A stretch of DNA of 64,000 nt from Verrucomicrobiota bacterium (GCA_016235585.1 JACRJY010000157.1:1-64000), one strand, 5' to 3'; positions 27,965 to 38,251 are shown, numbered from the stretch's first letter. Notes: generated from the letters alone by a model not told the origin. Numbers and translations: made by a program.

Positions 27965-28765
27965 ATGAACTTGGAGTCAGTCCAACAATTCGCGGTGCTC
28001 GGACTAGGCGTCGGCGAGTTGATTCTCATCGCGGTGGTTGCGTTGGTCTTGTTCGGGGCAAATAAAATTCCGCCATTCATGCGCGGCCTAAAACAAGGCG
28101 TGGACGAATTTAAGCACGCGTCTGAAAACCTTCAGGATTCATCCAAGCCCAAAATTTACCGGCCCGTTGGCGAAGCGCTGACCACCAACAATCAAACCGT
28201 CGAAGACACCAGCCTGCCCGCGCCGGAGGAGGAAGATAATCTCGGCAACGCCATGACACTGTGGATTGCCCAAGGCTTCGGCATTGGGCGGATTCCCTTT
28301 GCCCCCGGCACGTTTGGTTCCGTGCTAGGATTGGGCTGGTTCGCGCTGCTGCTCTGGCCGGGCGACTTTGGATTTTACTGCGCCAACGTCGCCGCGAGCA
28401 TCGCCGCGTCGGTTTGGTTTTGCGGCCGGGCGGAAATCATCCTCAAGCGCACCGATCCGCCGTCCGTGGTGCTGGATGAAATCAGCGCCATCCCGGTTTG
28501 TTTCGCCGGCTGGGTCGCGTTTCTCTTTTTCAAGACCGGCCGGATGCCCGCGCCGGAATATTTCTTCTCGTCCGAGAACTGGCTGTGGACGCTCGGCGTG
28601 TTTGTGCTGTTCCGCGTGTTCGACATCGCCAAGCCGTGGCCGGTGCGCCAGAGCCAGCGCCTGCCCGGCGGCTGGGGCGTCACGGTGGACGACATTCTGG
28701 CGGCGCTTTACGTCAACCTCGTCGTCGGCGCGGTCGCGCTGGCACGGGGATGGCTGGCCGCTTGA
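27965..28765 (+). CDS. TatA-like domain fused to phosphatidylglycerophosphatase A (PgpA)
   Basis: N-term GVGELILIAVVALVLFGANKIPPFMRGLKQGVDEFKHASENL; C-term MTLWIAQGFGIGRIPFAPGTFGSVLGLGWFALL...VVLDEISAIPV...RVFDIAKPWPVRQSQRLPGGWGVTVDDILAALY. Confidence 0.85.
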   Translation: MNLESVQQFAVLGLGVGELILIAVVALVLFGANKIPPFMRGLKQGVDEFKHASENLQDSSKPKIYRPVGEALTTNNQTVEDTSLPAPEEEDNLGNAMTLWIAQGFGIGRIPFAPGTFGSVLGLGWFALLLWPGDFGFYCANVAASIAASVWFCGRAEIILKRTDPPSVVLDEISAIPVCFAGWVAFLFFKTGRMPAPEYFFSSENWLWTLGVFVLFRVFDIAKPWPVRQSQRLPGGWGVTVDDILAALYVNLVVGAVALARGWLAA

Positions 28766-28851
28766 GCCGGGATTTTTCGGAAACGCCACTTGAAAAATTC
28801 CGTCCGTCCGGCAAGCATCGCCGCCAGACCAAACACCGACAACGCTGACTT

Positions 28852-29334
28852 ATGAGCCAGAAAGCCAAACCCATCCCCGACCGCTACCCCGGTGCGACGC
28901 CCTACTTGAGCTGTGCGGGCGCGGCGCGGGCCATTGAGTTTTACCAGCGGGCCTTCGGTGCCACCGAAGAAATGCGGATGCCCGGCCCCGACGGCAAAAT
29001 CGGCCACGCGGAGATTCGCATCAGCCGCGCGATTGTCATGCTGGCGGATGAGTTTCCCGAAATGGGCTTCCGCAGCCCGCTCGCGCTCGGCGGCTCGCCC
29101 GTGAACATCATGATTTACGTCGAGGACGTGGACGCCTTCGCCGCGCGCGCCATCGCCGCCGGCGCGAAGGTGCTGCGCCCGGTGGCCGACCAGTTTTATG
29201 GCGACCGGAGTTGCACGCTGGCCGACCCGTCCGGCCACACGTGGACATTCGCGACGCACAAGGAAGACGTGCCGCCGGACGAACTGGCCCGCCGCGCCGC
29301 CGCGATGTGCGGGAAAGCCCCGCCGTCCGCGTGA
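28852..29334 (+). CDS. VOC/glyoxalase family protein (PhnB-like)
   Basis: PDRYPGATPYLSCAGAARAIEFYQRAFGATEEMRMPGPDGKIGHAEIRI...DPSGHTWTFATHKEDV. Confidence 0.88.
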   Translation: MSQKAKPIPDRYPGATPYLSCAGAARAIEFYQRAFGATEEMRMPGPDGKIGHAEIRISRAIVMLADEFPEMGFRSPLALGGSPVNIMIYVEDVDAFAARAIAAGAKVLRPVADQFYGDRSCTLADPSGHTWTFATHKEDVPPDELARRAAAMCGKAPPSA

Positions 29335-29353
29335 AGTTTTTCTGCCGCCTTAA

Positions 29354-30145
<792 letters not shown>

Positions 30146-30179
30146 TTTTTCGTCCTCCTCCTCGTCCTCGAATCCGCCC

Positions 30180-30752
30180 ATGCTCCTCTGGCGCGAAAAA
30201 ATCCCCGCCGACTGGCTGCCGCGCGTGCTCGGCCAGCTCCCCGCCGTGCTGGTGGATCACGCGCACCTCGAGCGCAAGGCCGCCACCACCGCCATCACGC
30301 TGGAGAAATACCGCGAGCTGTTCGCGCGCGTGGACGAATTGAATGCCATCGCCATCGAGGAGCTGCAGCACTTCCAACTCGTGCTCGCGCTGCTCAAACG
30401 GCGCGGCATCCCGTTCAGCCAGCCGTGCCGCAGCCCGTGGATCACCGGCTTGATGCACAGCGTCCGCAACGGCTCCCGCGCGCAGGTGATGGACCACCTC
30501 CTCTGCTGCGCGTTCATCGAGGGCCGAAGCTGCGAAAAATTTCAAATCCTCGGCAAGGAGCTTCAGGGCCGCGACGACGAACTGGCCGCCTTCTACGCCA
30601 GCCTCGTCGAATCCGAGGGCAACCACTACGCCACCTACATCCTCATGGCGCGGGCGATTGACGACGCGGAGACCGGGCGGCGGCTGGACTTCTATCTCGA
30701 CCTCGACGCGAAACTCATCCGCGAGCCGCACGCGCTGCCGATTTTGCATTGA
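30180..30752 (+). CDS. miaE: tRNA-(ms[2]io[6]A)-hydroxylase
   Basis: DHAHLERKAATTAITLEKY...EELQHFQLVLALLKRRGIPF...ESEGNHYATYILMA diiron ligands. Confidence 0.88.
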   Translation: MLLWREKIPADWLPRVLGQLPAVLVDHAHLERKAATTAITLEKYRELFARVDELNAIAIEELQHFQLVLALLKRRGIPFSQPCRSPWITGLMHSVRNGSRAQVMDHLLCCAFIEGRSCEKFQILGKELQGRDDELAAFYASLVESEGNHYATYILMARAIDDAETGRRLDFYLDLDAKLIREPHALPILH

Positions 30753-30814
30753 GGCTGCCCGGCGAAATTCTCGTCGTTGAAAACAAACTTCGTTTCAGTC
30801 AAATTGGTGCCGAT

Positions 30815-31465
30815 ATGAGACTGTCCGCTTTGGCAAATTACGCTTCGCCGCGAGGCTTGGCACTCGCGTTGATTGTTCTTTTGAACTTCATTTCCACCAC
30901 CCCGCCCATGAATGCCGCGCCTGAACCCAAACCAACCCCGCCCGCCAAAACCCAGCTCGCCACGTTCGGCGGCGGATGCTTCTGGTGCCTCGAAGCGCTG
31001 TTCGAGACGTTCGAGGGCGTCAAGGCCGTGACCTCCGGTTATTCCGCCGGCAAGGTTCCCAATCCCACTTACCAGCAGGTTTGCGGCGGCGACACCGGCC
31101 ACGCCGAGGTGGTGCAGATCGAGTTCGATCCGGCGAAGATTTCCTACGAGCAGTTGCTCGCCATCTTCTGGGACATCCACGACCCCACGACCCTTAACCG
31201 CCAGGGCGCGGACGTGGGCACGCAGTATCGCTCCATCATCCTCACGCACGACGACGCGCAGAAAACCGCCGCCGAGAAGTCGAAGCAGGCGGCGGGCGCG
31301 AAGTTCAAGACGCCCATCACCACGGAAATTGCGCCGCTGGTGAAGTATTATCTGGCGGAGGATTATCATCAGGATTATTTCCGCAAGAACCCGAACGTGC
31401 CCTATTGCGCCTACGTCATCAGCCCCAAGCTGCAAAAGCTCCAGAAGAGCAAATACGGGAAGTGA
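30815..31465 (+). CDS. msrA: peptide-methionine (S)-S-oxide reductase
   Basis: ATFGGGCFWCLEALFETFEGVKAVTSGYSAGK...GDTGHAEVVQIEFDP. Confidence 0.95.
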   Translation: MRLSALANYASPRGLALALIVLLNFISTTPPMNAAPEPKPTPPAKTQLATFGGGCFWCLEALFETFEGVKAVTSGYSAGKVPNPTYQQVCGGDTGHAEVVQIEFDPAKISYEQLLAIFWDIHDPTTLNRQGADVGTQYRSIILTHDDAQKTAAEKSKQAAGAKFKTPITTEIAPLVKYYLAEDYHQDYFRKNPNVPYCAYVISPKLQKLQKSKYGK

Positions 31466-31686
31466 GCCAGCCGGCCAATGTGAAGTGCCCCGCGTGCGGG
31501 CGGCGCGGCGACTGGTTTGCGGGCCAATACGGCCCGTTCTGCTCGCACCGCTGCAAGCTGGTGGACTTGGGGAAGTGGTTCAGCGGGGAGAACAAGATTT
31601 CCGAGCCGCTCAAGCCGGAGCACTTCGCCGAGTTTGAGGAACTGCCGCCCGGCAAAAATCCCGACGCGCCGGACGCGGAGGAATGA
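31462..31686 (+). CDS. yacG: DNA gyrase inhibitor YacG (zinc-binding)
   Basis: VKCPACGRRGDWFAGQYGPFCSHRCKLVDLGKWFSGENKI; GTG start overlaps the msrA stop. Confidence 0.9.
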   Translation: MSQPANVKCPACGRRGDWFAGQYGPFCSHRCKLVDLGKWFSGENKISEPLKPEHFAEFEELPPGKNPDAPDAEE

Positions 31687-31687
31687 T

Positions 31688-32575
31688 TCAAAGGCTGGTG
31701 AATTTCCTCACCGCCGCATTGGTCGCCGCCACGAGCGCGTTCACCCGCGTTGCCAACGAGAAATCCGATGGCGCTTCTAGCGTGTAGGAGAGCCGCGTTT
31801 TGTTCTGAAGCAGGTAAAACGCCTCCGGCCATTCCGGGCGCGTGAGTGGATCCGCGCTAGGCCGGATGACGCCGCCCGCCGCGGCCCGGCCTTCGATGAC
31901 TTCCGAGTTGTCCACCGGGCAGACGGCGGAAACTTTTTCCATCATCGCCCCGGCCAGCGAAGGCAGATTGTCGAGGTTCAACTCGTAGAGGTAAAAGCCG
32001 TGCGCCTCCCAGTCCTCGTGCAGGCACAGACAGAGGTCGAAGCGCGGCTGCCGCGCCAGCCAGGCGACGTGTGCGCGGGACTCGACGGCGCGCGGCGCGT
32101 GATACTGGCGGTTGAGGTCGAGGCCGTCGGCGTTCTCGCGGCGGCCCAGCGCGAACCCGCCGGGATTCAGGCACGGGCAGAGCCACAGCGCGGCGTTGTC
32201 CGGCCACGCGTTGTCGCGCAGCAACCGCCGCACGGCCAGCGGCCCCGCCGGCTCGTCGCCGTGAATGCCGGCGCTGATGTAAATGTTGAGATTGGAGATT
32301 GGAGATTGGAGATTGGAAATCGCCGGGCGGGTGAAGGCGTGGAGGTTGAAATCTTTCCCGGTGAAAAACTCCTCGACGGCCCAGCCATTTTCCCGCGCGG
32401 TGGCGGCGCACTCGCGCGCAACGGCGCGGATGTCAATCGCCTCGCCGAAGTAGCCGCCGTGATTTTTGCCCAGCCGTTGCACGGCTGATTCGTAACCGCC
32501 GCGCCAAGCCGCGCAAAGCGCAAAGTCGCTTCTGCTTGCCGCCTCCGGCGCTTGCCCGTAGCGTTTGTGGCGCAT
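31688..32575 (-). CDS. M14-family zinc carboxypeptidase-like protein
   Basis: ISAGIHGDEPAGPLAVRRLL...CPCLNPGGFALGRRENADGLDLNRQY...LHEDWEAHGFYLYEL; start approximate. Confidence 0.8.
   Translation of the reverse strand: MRHKRYGQAPEAASRSDFALCAAWRGGYESAVQRLGKNHGGYFGEAIDIRAVARECAATARENGWAVEEFFTGKDFNLHAFTRPAISNLQSPISNLNIYISAGIHGDEPAGPLAVRRLLRDNAWPDNAALWLCPCLNPGGFALGRRENADGLDLNRQYHAPRAVESRAHVAWLARQPRFDLCLCLHEDWEAHGFYLYELNLDNLPSLAGAMMEKVSAVCPVDNSEVIEGRAAAGGVIRPSADPLTRPEWPEAFYLLQNKTRLSYTLEAPSDFSLATRVNALVAATNAAVRKFTSL
32287..32321. repeat. period-7 tandem repeat (GGAGATT)n inside the M14 peptidase gene
   Basis: TGAGATT GGAGATT GGAGATT GGAGATT GGAAATC; peptide ISNLQSPISNLN. Confidence 0.9.
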
Positions 32576-34226
32576 GAGTGAAGTTCTCGTCATCGGCCAC
32601 CGCAATCCCGACACCGACGCCATCTGTTCGGCCATCGGCTACGCGGAGTTCAAGCGCCGCACCGGCATGGCCAACGCCGTGGCGGCGCGCTGCGGCGACA
32701 CGAATGACCGCATTGACTTCGTGCTGCGGACGTTTTTCGTGCCGCCGCCCCGGTTCGTCACCGACGTTTCGCCGAAGGTGCGCGACGTGATGCAGGCGCA
32801 CGTCGTCAGCGTGCCGCCGCAGGCCACGGTGGCGGAGGCGATGGCCGTGATGGACGACCGCAACATCCGCGTGCTGCCGGTGCTCGACCACGACCGCACC
32901 TGCGCGGGGTTGCTCTCGCTTTTCAAGATGAGCAAATTCTTCTTTCCGGCGGCCAACCGCATCTTCGACTCGCGGCGCGTCGTGTCCTCGATCAGCAACC
33001 TGGCCCGCACGCTGAACGCCAAAACTTTTTTCGCCACCAACCCCGACCACGAGGAGGATTTGATTCTCATGGTCGGCGCGATGACGCTGGAATCATTTTC
33101 GCAGCGGCTTCAAAGCTATTCCCGCGAACGTCTCCTCGTCGTGGTGGGCGACCGCTGGGACATCCAGAACATGGCCATCCGCGAGCGCGTGCGCGTGGTG
33201 GTGGTGACGGGCGGGCTGCCGATTGAAAAAGCGACCATCGAGGCCGCCGAGCGGAACGGCGTGAGCCTGCTGCTCTCGCCGCACGACTCGGCCACGACGG
33301 CGCTGCTCTGCCGCGCGGCCATCACGGTGAAGCACATGATTCACGAGCATTTTCTGTCCTTCCACGAGGACGAGCCGCTTTCCACCGTGCAGCCGCTTGC
33401 GTCGGAATCGTCCTTCCAGGCCTTCCCCGTGCTCGACAGCGAGAAGCGCACGGTGGGAATCCTGTCGAAGTCCGACTTCCTGAAAAAAGTGGAGCGCCAG
33501 CTCATCCTCGTGGATCACAACGAGCTTTCGCAGGCCGTCCACGGCGCGGACAAGGTGGAGATTCTGGAGGTGATTGACCACCACCGCATCGGCGCGCTCA
33601 CCACGCAGCAGCCGATTCTCTTCCGCAACGAGCCGGTCGGCTCCACGAGCACCATCGTGGCGGACTGCTTCTTCCGCTACCGCGTGGAACTGCCCAAGCC
33701 CATCGCCGGCCTGCTGCTGGCGGGGCTGGTTTCCGACACGTTGAACCTCACTTCACCGACGACCACGGCGCGTGACGCGGAAATTCTCGCCGAGCTGGAA
33801 AAAATCTCCGGCGTCAACGCGACGGAGTTCACCGAGAAGCTTTTCTCCTCCGGCTCGCTGCTCATCAGCAAACCCGCCGCGCAGGCCATCGCCACGGACT
33901 GCAAGGAATACACCGAGGATGGGCGTGTGTTCAGCGTCGCGCAGATCGAGGAGATTGGCTTCGACCAGTTCCGCAAGCGCAAGGACGAGGTGCTGGCCGC
34001 GCTCGACGCGCACCGCGCACAGAAGAATTATTTCTTCGCGACGCTGCTGGTGACGGACGTGGTGACGCAGACCTCGCTGCTGCTGGTGTCCGGCGCGGAG
34101 TCGTTTCTCCGGCACATTGACTATCCGAAAGTCGAGCGCGGCATCTACGAGCTGGAAGGCGTCGTGTCGCGCAAGAAGCAGCTGCTGCCGTATCTCACGC
34201 ACTGCCTGGCGAAGGTGCAGGAGTGA
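32574..34226 (+). CDS. putative manganese-dependent inorganic diphosphatase with CBS/DRTGG regulatory region
   Basis: MSEVLVIGHRNPDTDAICSAIGYAEFKRR...IDHHRIGAL...EPVGSTSTIVADCFFRY. Confidence 0.9.
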   Translation: MSEVLVIGHRNPDTDAICSAIGYAEFKRRTGMANAVAARCGDTNDRIDFVLRTFFVPPPRFVTDVSPKVRDVMQAHVVSVPPQATVAEAMAVMDDRNIRVLPVLDHDRTCAGLLSLFKMSKFFFPAANRIFDSRRVVSSISNLARTLNAKTFFATNPDHEEDLILMVGAMTLESFSQRLQSYSRERLLVVVGDRWDIQNMAIRERVRVVVVTGGLPIEKATIEAAERNGVSLLLSPHDSATTALLCRAAITVKHMIHEHFLSFHEDEPLSTVQPLASESSFQAFPVLDSEKRTVGILSKSDFLKKVERQLILVDHNELSQAVHGADKVEILEVIDHHRIGALTTQQPILFRNEPVGSTSTIVADCFFRYRVELPKPIAGLLLAGLVSDTLNLTSPTTTARDAEILAELEKISGVNATEFTEKLFSSGSLLISKPAAQAIATDCKEYTEDGRVFSVAQIEEIGFDQFRKRKDEVLAALDAHRAQKNYFFATLLVTDVVTQTSLLLVSGAESFLRHIDYPKVERGIYELEGVVSRKKQLLPYLTHCLAKVQE

Positions 34227-34263
34227 GGAAGCCGTTCCCAAAAACTGCCGAAATGAAAACAAA

Positions 34264-34291
34264 CGCGGGATTTCCGTGAGGAAATCCCGCG
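34264..34291. terminator. bidirectional terminator-like hairpin
   Basis: CGCGGGATTTCC-GTGA-GGAAATCCCGCG between convergent genes. Confidence 0.75.
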
Positions 34292-34323
34292 CTGCGAGTT
34301 TGCGGTGAACGGTTGTGCGAAAA

Positions 34324-34848
34324 TTATTCGCTCTTCGGGCGTTCGCGCTTCTGCGGTTCGTCGCCACCGGGGCGACGGCCTTGCGGGCCGCCATCGGGGC
34401 CGCCCTGACCATCCGGGCGACGGCGGCCTTCGCCACCCACGCCAGGGCCGCCCGGCCCACCAGGGCCACCCGCGCCCTGCGGACGCGGCGGCATCAGCTC
34501 GTCCATCGTCAGCTTGCCGTCGCCGTTTTTGTCGAGCTTCTTCAGCGCGGCGGCGGCGTTGGCGATTTCACTTTCGTCCACCACGCCGTCGTTGTTCGCG
34601 TCGAGCGCGGCCATGACGGGCGGGCGCATCCGTTCGCCGCCGCCGGGGCCGCCGGGGCCACCGGGGCCGCCCTGACCGCGACGGAATTCGCCGGGAGGCC
34701 CGTCGGACGGACGGCCTTCGCGCGGTGCGCCGTCGGGCCGCTGGCCGTCTCGCGGCGGGCGGTTGGGCTGGTTTTGGTCTTGAGCTGCGGTGGTCCACAC
34801 GGTCGCGCCCAGCGCGAGTGCAGCCAGCAGAGTGGAGGTGGTCTTCAT
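34324..34848 (-). CDS. secreted Gly/Pro-rich EF-hand protein
   Basis: MKTTSTLLAALALGATVWTTAAQDQNQPNRPPRDG...GGPGGPGGPGGG...; EF-hand loops DANNDGVVDESE and DKNGDGKLTMDE. Confidence 0.85.
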   Translation of the reverse strand: MKTTSTLLAALALGATVWTTAAQDQNQPNRPPRDGQRPDGAPREGRPSDGPPGEFRRGQGGPGGPGGPGGGERMRPPVMAALDANNDGVVDESEIANAAAALKKLDKNGDGKLTMDELMPPRPQGAGGPGGPGGPGVGGEGRRRPDGQGGPDGGPQGRRPGGDEPQKRERPKSE

Positions 34849-35136
34849 GATGTTGCCTTTCGTTTTGTGGTGGAACCGCCCGCCGCGCCCGCCGCGCACC
34901 GGCCACGGCGCGCAGATGATTTCAACGGGTTCGCCGGACGGTTCCGAAACTTCGCAGCCCGCCGCCACCGGAGTTTTTCCGATGTTGTTGTGCGTCGTGC
35001 CGCTGGTCTTCATGCCTGTAGAAGACGCGGGGCGTGTTAAGCTCGTATTGGCCGCGCGGGGAAAATTGTAAAGTTACGGTAAAAGTTGCGGAGTTTTCGC
35101 GGAACGGGCGTTATTCTCGCCACACAATCAAAGCTC

Positions 35137-35886
35137 ATGAACGCGCGCCTTCCCATCAATTCCCCGGCGGCCTCCGCCGGGCGCACGCGCGTGCTCGTCA
35201 TTGACGATGACAAGAAGCTCTGCCGGCTCATCCGGGATTACCTCGACCCGATGGGCTACGAAGTCACCGCCGCGCACACCGGCCCCGACGGCGTGGAGGC
35301 TGCAACCGCCGAGGGTGCCACGTGGCACGCTGTGCTGCTCGACGTGATGCTGCCGGGCATGGACGGCTTCGAGGTGTTGAAAAACATCCGCAAGAAATCC
35401 GACGTGCCCGTGCTCATGCTCACCGCGCGCGGCGAGGAGGCCGACCGCATCGTGGGCCTCGAAATCGGCGCGGATGATTATCTGCCCAAGACTTTTTCCA
35501 CGCGCGAGCTGCTCGCCCGCCTGCGTGCCGTCACGCGCCGTGCGGCGAAAGTGGTGGTGAATGACGACGCGCCGGAGGAAATCATCGTCGGGCCGTTGCG
35601 CGTGAACACCGGCGCGCGCACCGCCGTGCTCGGCGACCAGCCGCTCACGCTCACGCCGGTCGAATACGACATGCTCGCCAGCCTCGCGCGCGCCAAGGGC
35701 CGGGTGAAGTCGCGCGAGTCGCTGCTCGACGAGTGCCGCGACCGCAACTACGACGTGTTCGACCGCAGCATTGACGTCCACATCTCCGCGCTGCGGAAAA
35801 AACTCGGCGACGACGCAAAGAATCCGCGCTGGATTCGCACCGTGCGGAGCGCGGGATATCTGCTCATCAACCCGGAGGCGGAATAA
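35137..35886 (+). CDS. OmpR-family response regulator
   Basis: RVLVIDDDKKLCRLIRDYLDPMGYEV...LLDVMLPGMDGFEVL...winged-helix C-terminus RSIDVHISALRKKLGDD...IRTVRSAGYLL. Confidence 0.93.
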   Translation: MNARLPINSPAASAGRTRVLVIDDDKKLCRLIRDYLDPMGYEVTAAHTGPDGVEAATAEGATWHAVLLDVMLPGMDGFEVLKNIRKKSDVPVLMLTARGEEADRIVGLEIGADDYLPKTFSTRELLARLRAVTRRAAKVVVNDDAPEEIIVGPLRVNTGARTAVLGDQPLTLTPVEYDMLASLARAKGRVKSRESLLDECRDRNYDVFDRSIDVHISALRKKLGDDAKNPRWIRTVRSAGYLLINPEAE

Positions 35887-35888
35887 GA

Positions 35889-36020
35889 AAATTACGAATG
35901 ACGAATTTCAAATGACGAAGGAAACCCGAATCCCAAATGGCGAATGGCGCGCGTCTGCTGCGGTTGAGCGTTTGTGCTGTTCTCCGTATTCATCCTTCAT
36001 AATTCATCCTTCATAAATTC
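35889..36020. repeat. two period-7 repeat tracts in the response regulator-kinase spacer
   Basis: TTACGAA TGACGAA TTTCAAA TGACGAA ... and TTCATCC TTCATAA TTCATCC TTCATAA. Confidence 0.75.
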
Positions 36021-36025
36021 TTCCC

Positions 36026-37792
36026 GTGCGCTTCCCCCTCTACGCCAAAATCCTTCTCTGGTTCTTCCTGAACCTCGTGCTGCTCGTCGGCGGTGTGTGG
36101 CTGTTCGCGCGCGCGCAGATTCACCTGGGACTGGATTCCATCATCGCGGGCAGCGCGAGCGAGCGCGTGCAGGCCGTGGCCGACGTGATGGCGGCGGAGC
36201 TGAAGGAGGCCAAGCGCGAGGAATGGAGCGCCGTGCTTGACCGTTTCAGCCAAGCCTACCGGCTGCAATTTTATCTGTTCCGCGCGGACGGCGCACAGGT
36301 TGGCGGTGAATCGGTCACGCTGCCGGCGGCAGTCGGGGAGAAAGTCCGCGACCCGCGCACGCTCGGCGGACGCCGACCGGGGGAGAATTTCCCGAGCCAA
36401 GGGAAGCCATTGCCCGACCCGCGCCGGGGAAATTTCCGCCCCGAAGACAACCGTGCCGAGCCGGGCCAGCCCGGTGGCCCGCGCCCGGATGAGAAATTTC
36501 GCGCCGACGGCGCGCCGCGCTCCGAAGCGCGTCCACGCAACGAACCGCCGTCGAACAATCCGCGCCCGCAAAACCGCCCGCCGGGCACGGTGCCGCCGCC
36601 CGGCGGTTCAGGTGAAGGCGAAGGTTTTCGTCCCGGCGGGCCGTTCGGCGGCGATGGCAGCCCGCGTCCGGAGCAACGCATGGGCGACGGCGCGCGGGGC
36701 GGGGCGGAGCCGAGATTCGGCGGCGGGACGCGTTCCTTCGGCCCGCCCACTGTGCCCAGCGCCAAGTTCATGGTGCGAGCCGGCGAGCCGGAGCTTTACT
36801 GGGTGGGCGTGCGTTTGCAGGTCGGCGACCGCGATGCGGCGCGCCCGCTGCCGCTCACGCTGCTTGCCGCGTCGGAGTCGTTCGCGGGCGGCGGATTGTT
36901 CATGGATTTCACGCCATGGATCGTGCTGGGCGCGGGCGCGCTCATGGTGTCGGTGCTGTTCTGGCTGCCGCTCGTGCGCGGCATCACGCGCAGCGTCTCG
37001 CAGATGACCGTGGCGACGGAGCGCATCGCGGAGGGCAACTTCGACGCGCGCGTGGCAGCGGCCCGCAGCGATGAACTCGGCTCGCTCGCCAGCGCGATCA
37101 ACCGCATGGCCGCGCGGCTTGCGGGCTTCGTCACCGGCCAGAAGCGCTTCACCGGCGACATCGCGCACGAACTGTGCGCGCCCATCGCCCGCATCCAGAT
37201 GGCGCTCGGCATCCTCGAACAGCGCGCGGACGAAAAGCAGAAAGCCTATGTGGACGATCTGCGCGAGGAAGTGCAGCACATGAGCAGCCTCGTGAACGAG
37301 CTGCTGTCGTTCTCGAAGGCGGGCCTGCGTCAAAAGGAACTTCAACTTGAGGCGGTTGAACTCGCGCCGCTCATCCAGCGTGTCGTTGCCCGCGAAACGG
37401 CGGCGGGCGGCGAGGTGCGCGTGGAAATTCCCGCCGAACACAAGGCGCTCGCCGAGCCGGAGCTGCTCGCGCGCGCGGTGGCGAATCTCGTCCGCAACGC
37501 GCTGCGCCACGCCGGTGCCGCCGGCCCCATTGTCGTGTCCGCCGCCGGGGAGAATGGCCGCGTCACGCTCTCCGTCGCCGATTCCGGCCCCGGCGTGCCG
37601 GAGGAATCGCTCCAGCAAATCTTCGACCCGTTCTTCCGGCTCGACGCCTCGCGCACGCGCGACACCGGCGGCGCGGGCCTCGGCCTCGCGATTGTGAAGA
37701 CGTGCGTCGAGGCGTGCCAGGGCACCGTCACCGCGCACAACCGCCAGCCGGCCGGGTTGCAGGTGGACATCGTGCTGCGGGCGGCGGGTTGA
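36026..37792 (+). CDS. sensor histidine kinase with Gly/Pro-rich sensor insertion
   Basis: Two TMs, HAMP, H-box FTGDIAHELCAPIARIQMAL, N box NLVRNALRHA, G boxes DSGPGVPEE and GGAGLGLAIVK; GTG start. Confidence 0.9.
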   Translation: MRFPLYAKILLWFFLNLVLLVGGVWLFARAQIHLGLDSIIAGSASERVQAVADVMAAELKEAKREEWSAVLDRFSQAYRLQFYLFRADGAQVGGESVTLPAAVGEKVRDPRTLGGRRPGENFPSQGKPLPDPRRGNFRPEDNRAEPGQPGGPRPDEKFRADGAPRSEARPRNEPPSNNPRPQNRPPGTVPPPGGSGEGEGFRPGGPFGGDGSPRPEQRMGDGARGGAEPRFGGGTRSFGPPTVPSAKFMVRAGEPELYWVGVRLQVGDRDAARPLPLTLLAASESFAGGGLFMDFTPWIVLGAGALMVSVLFWLPLVRGITRSVSQMTVATERIAEGNFDARVAAARSDELGSLASAINRMAARLAGFVTGQKRFTGDIAHELCAPIARIQMALGILEQRADEKQKAYVDDLREEVQHMSSLVNELLSFSKAGLRQKELQLEAVELAPLIQRVVARETAAGGEVRVEIPAEHKALAEPELLARAVANLVRNALRHAGAAGPIVVSAAGENGRVTLSVADSGPGVPEESLQQIFDPFFRLDASRTRDTGGAGLGLAIVKTCVEACQGTVTAHNRQPAGLQVDIVLRAAG

Positions 37793-37861
37793 GAATTCCC
37801 CCGCGGCAATTCGGAGGGTTGACAAACGCCCGCTGGAACATAATTGTTTCCGCCCTTGGTT

Positions 37862-37937
37862 GCCTCGGTAGCTCAGTTGGTAGAGCAGCAGACTCTTAAT
37901 CTGTTTGTCCTAGGTTCGACCCCTAGCCGGGGCACCA
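37862..37937 (+). tRNA. tRNA-Lys (CTT)
   Basis: GCCTCGGTAGCTCAGTTGGTAGAGCAGCAGACTCTTAATCTGTTTGTCCTAGGTTCGACCCCTAGCCGGGGCACCA; anticodon CTT. Confidence 0.95.
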
Positions 37938-38251
37938 TTTTGTCGCCAACAAACACCTGATAAATTCAGGGTTTCTTTGATTTATACCCCTTGTCTCATC
38001 TTTCGCCGTTTTCAGCGATTCAATCGTTTTGAGCTAAAATTCGTGTCACTCGTTTGTCACCCAGCTTCTATTGCCTTGCCGGAATCGCCATTGTTTCTGT
38101 GAAGCCTGCCATCGTTCGTCCTCCTTTGAAGCGGTTGACGAATTGACGATGGCGAGAATTGCGGCCTTGAGCGGGGAGGCGAGTTTGCCCCACGCAGCGA
38201 CCACTCCTGACAGGCCGTGACCCGGTGCGACTGGTTTTTTGGAGGCTATTG

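Noticed and set aside
32287-32321. CRISPR-like short repeat
   Set aside because: Unit is only 7 bp with no spacers and lies inside a coding gene
36608-37825. 405-aa minus-strand ORF
   Set aside because: Antisense of the histidine kinase
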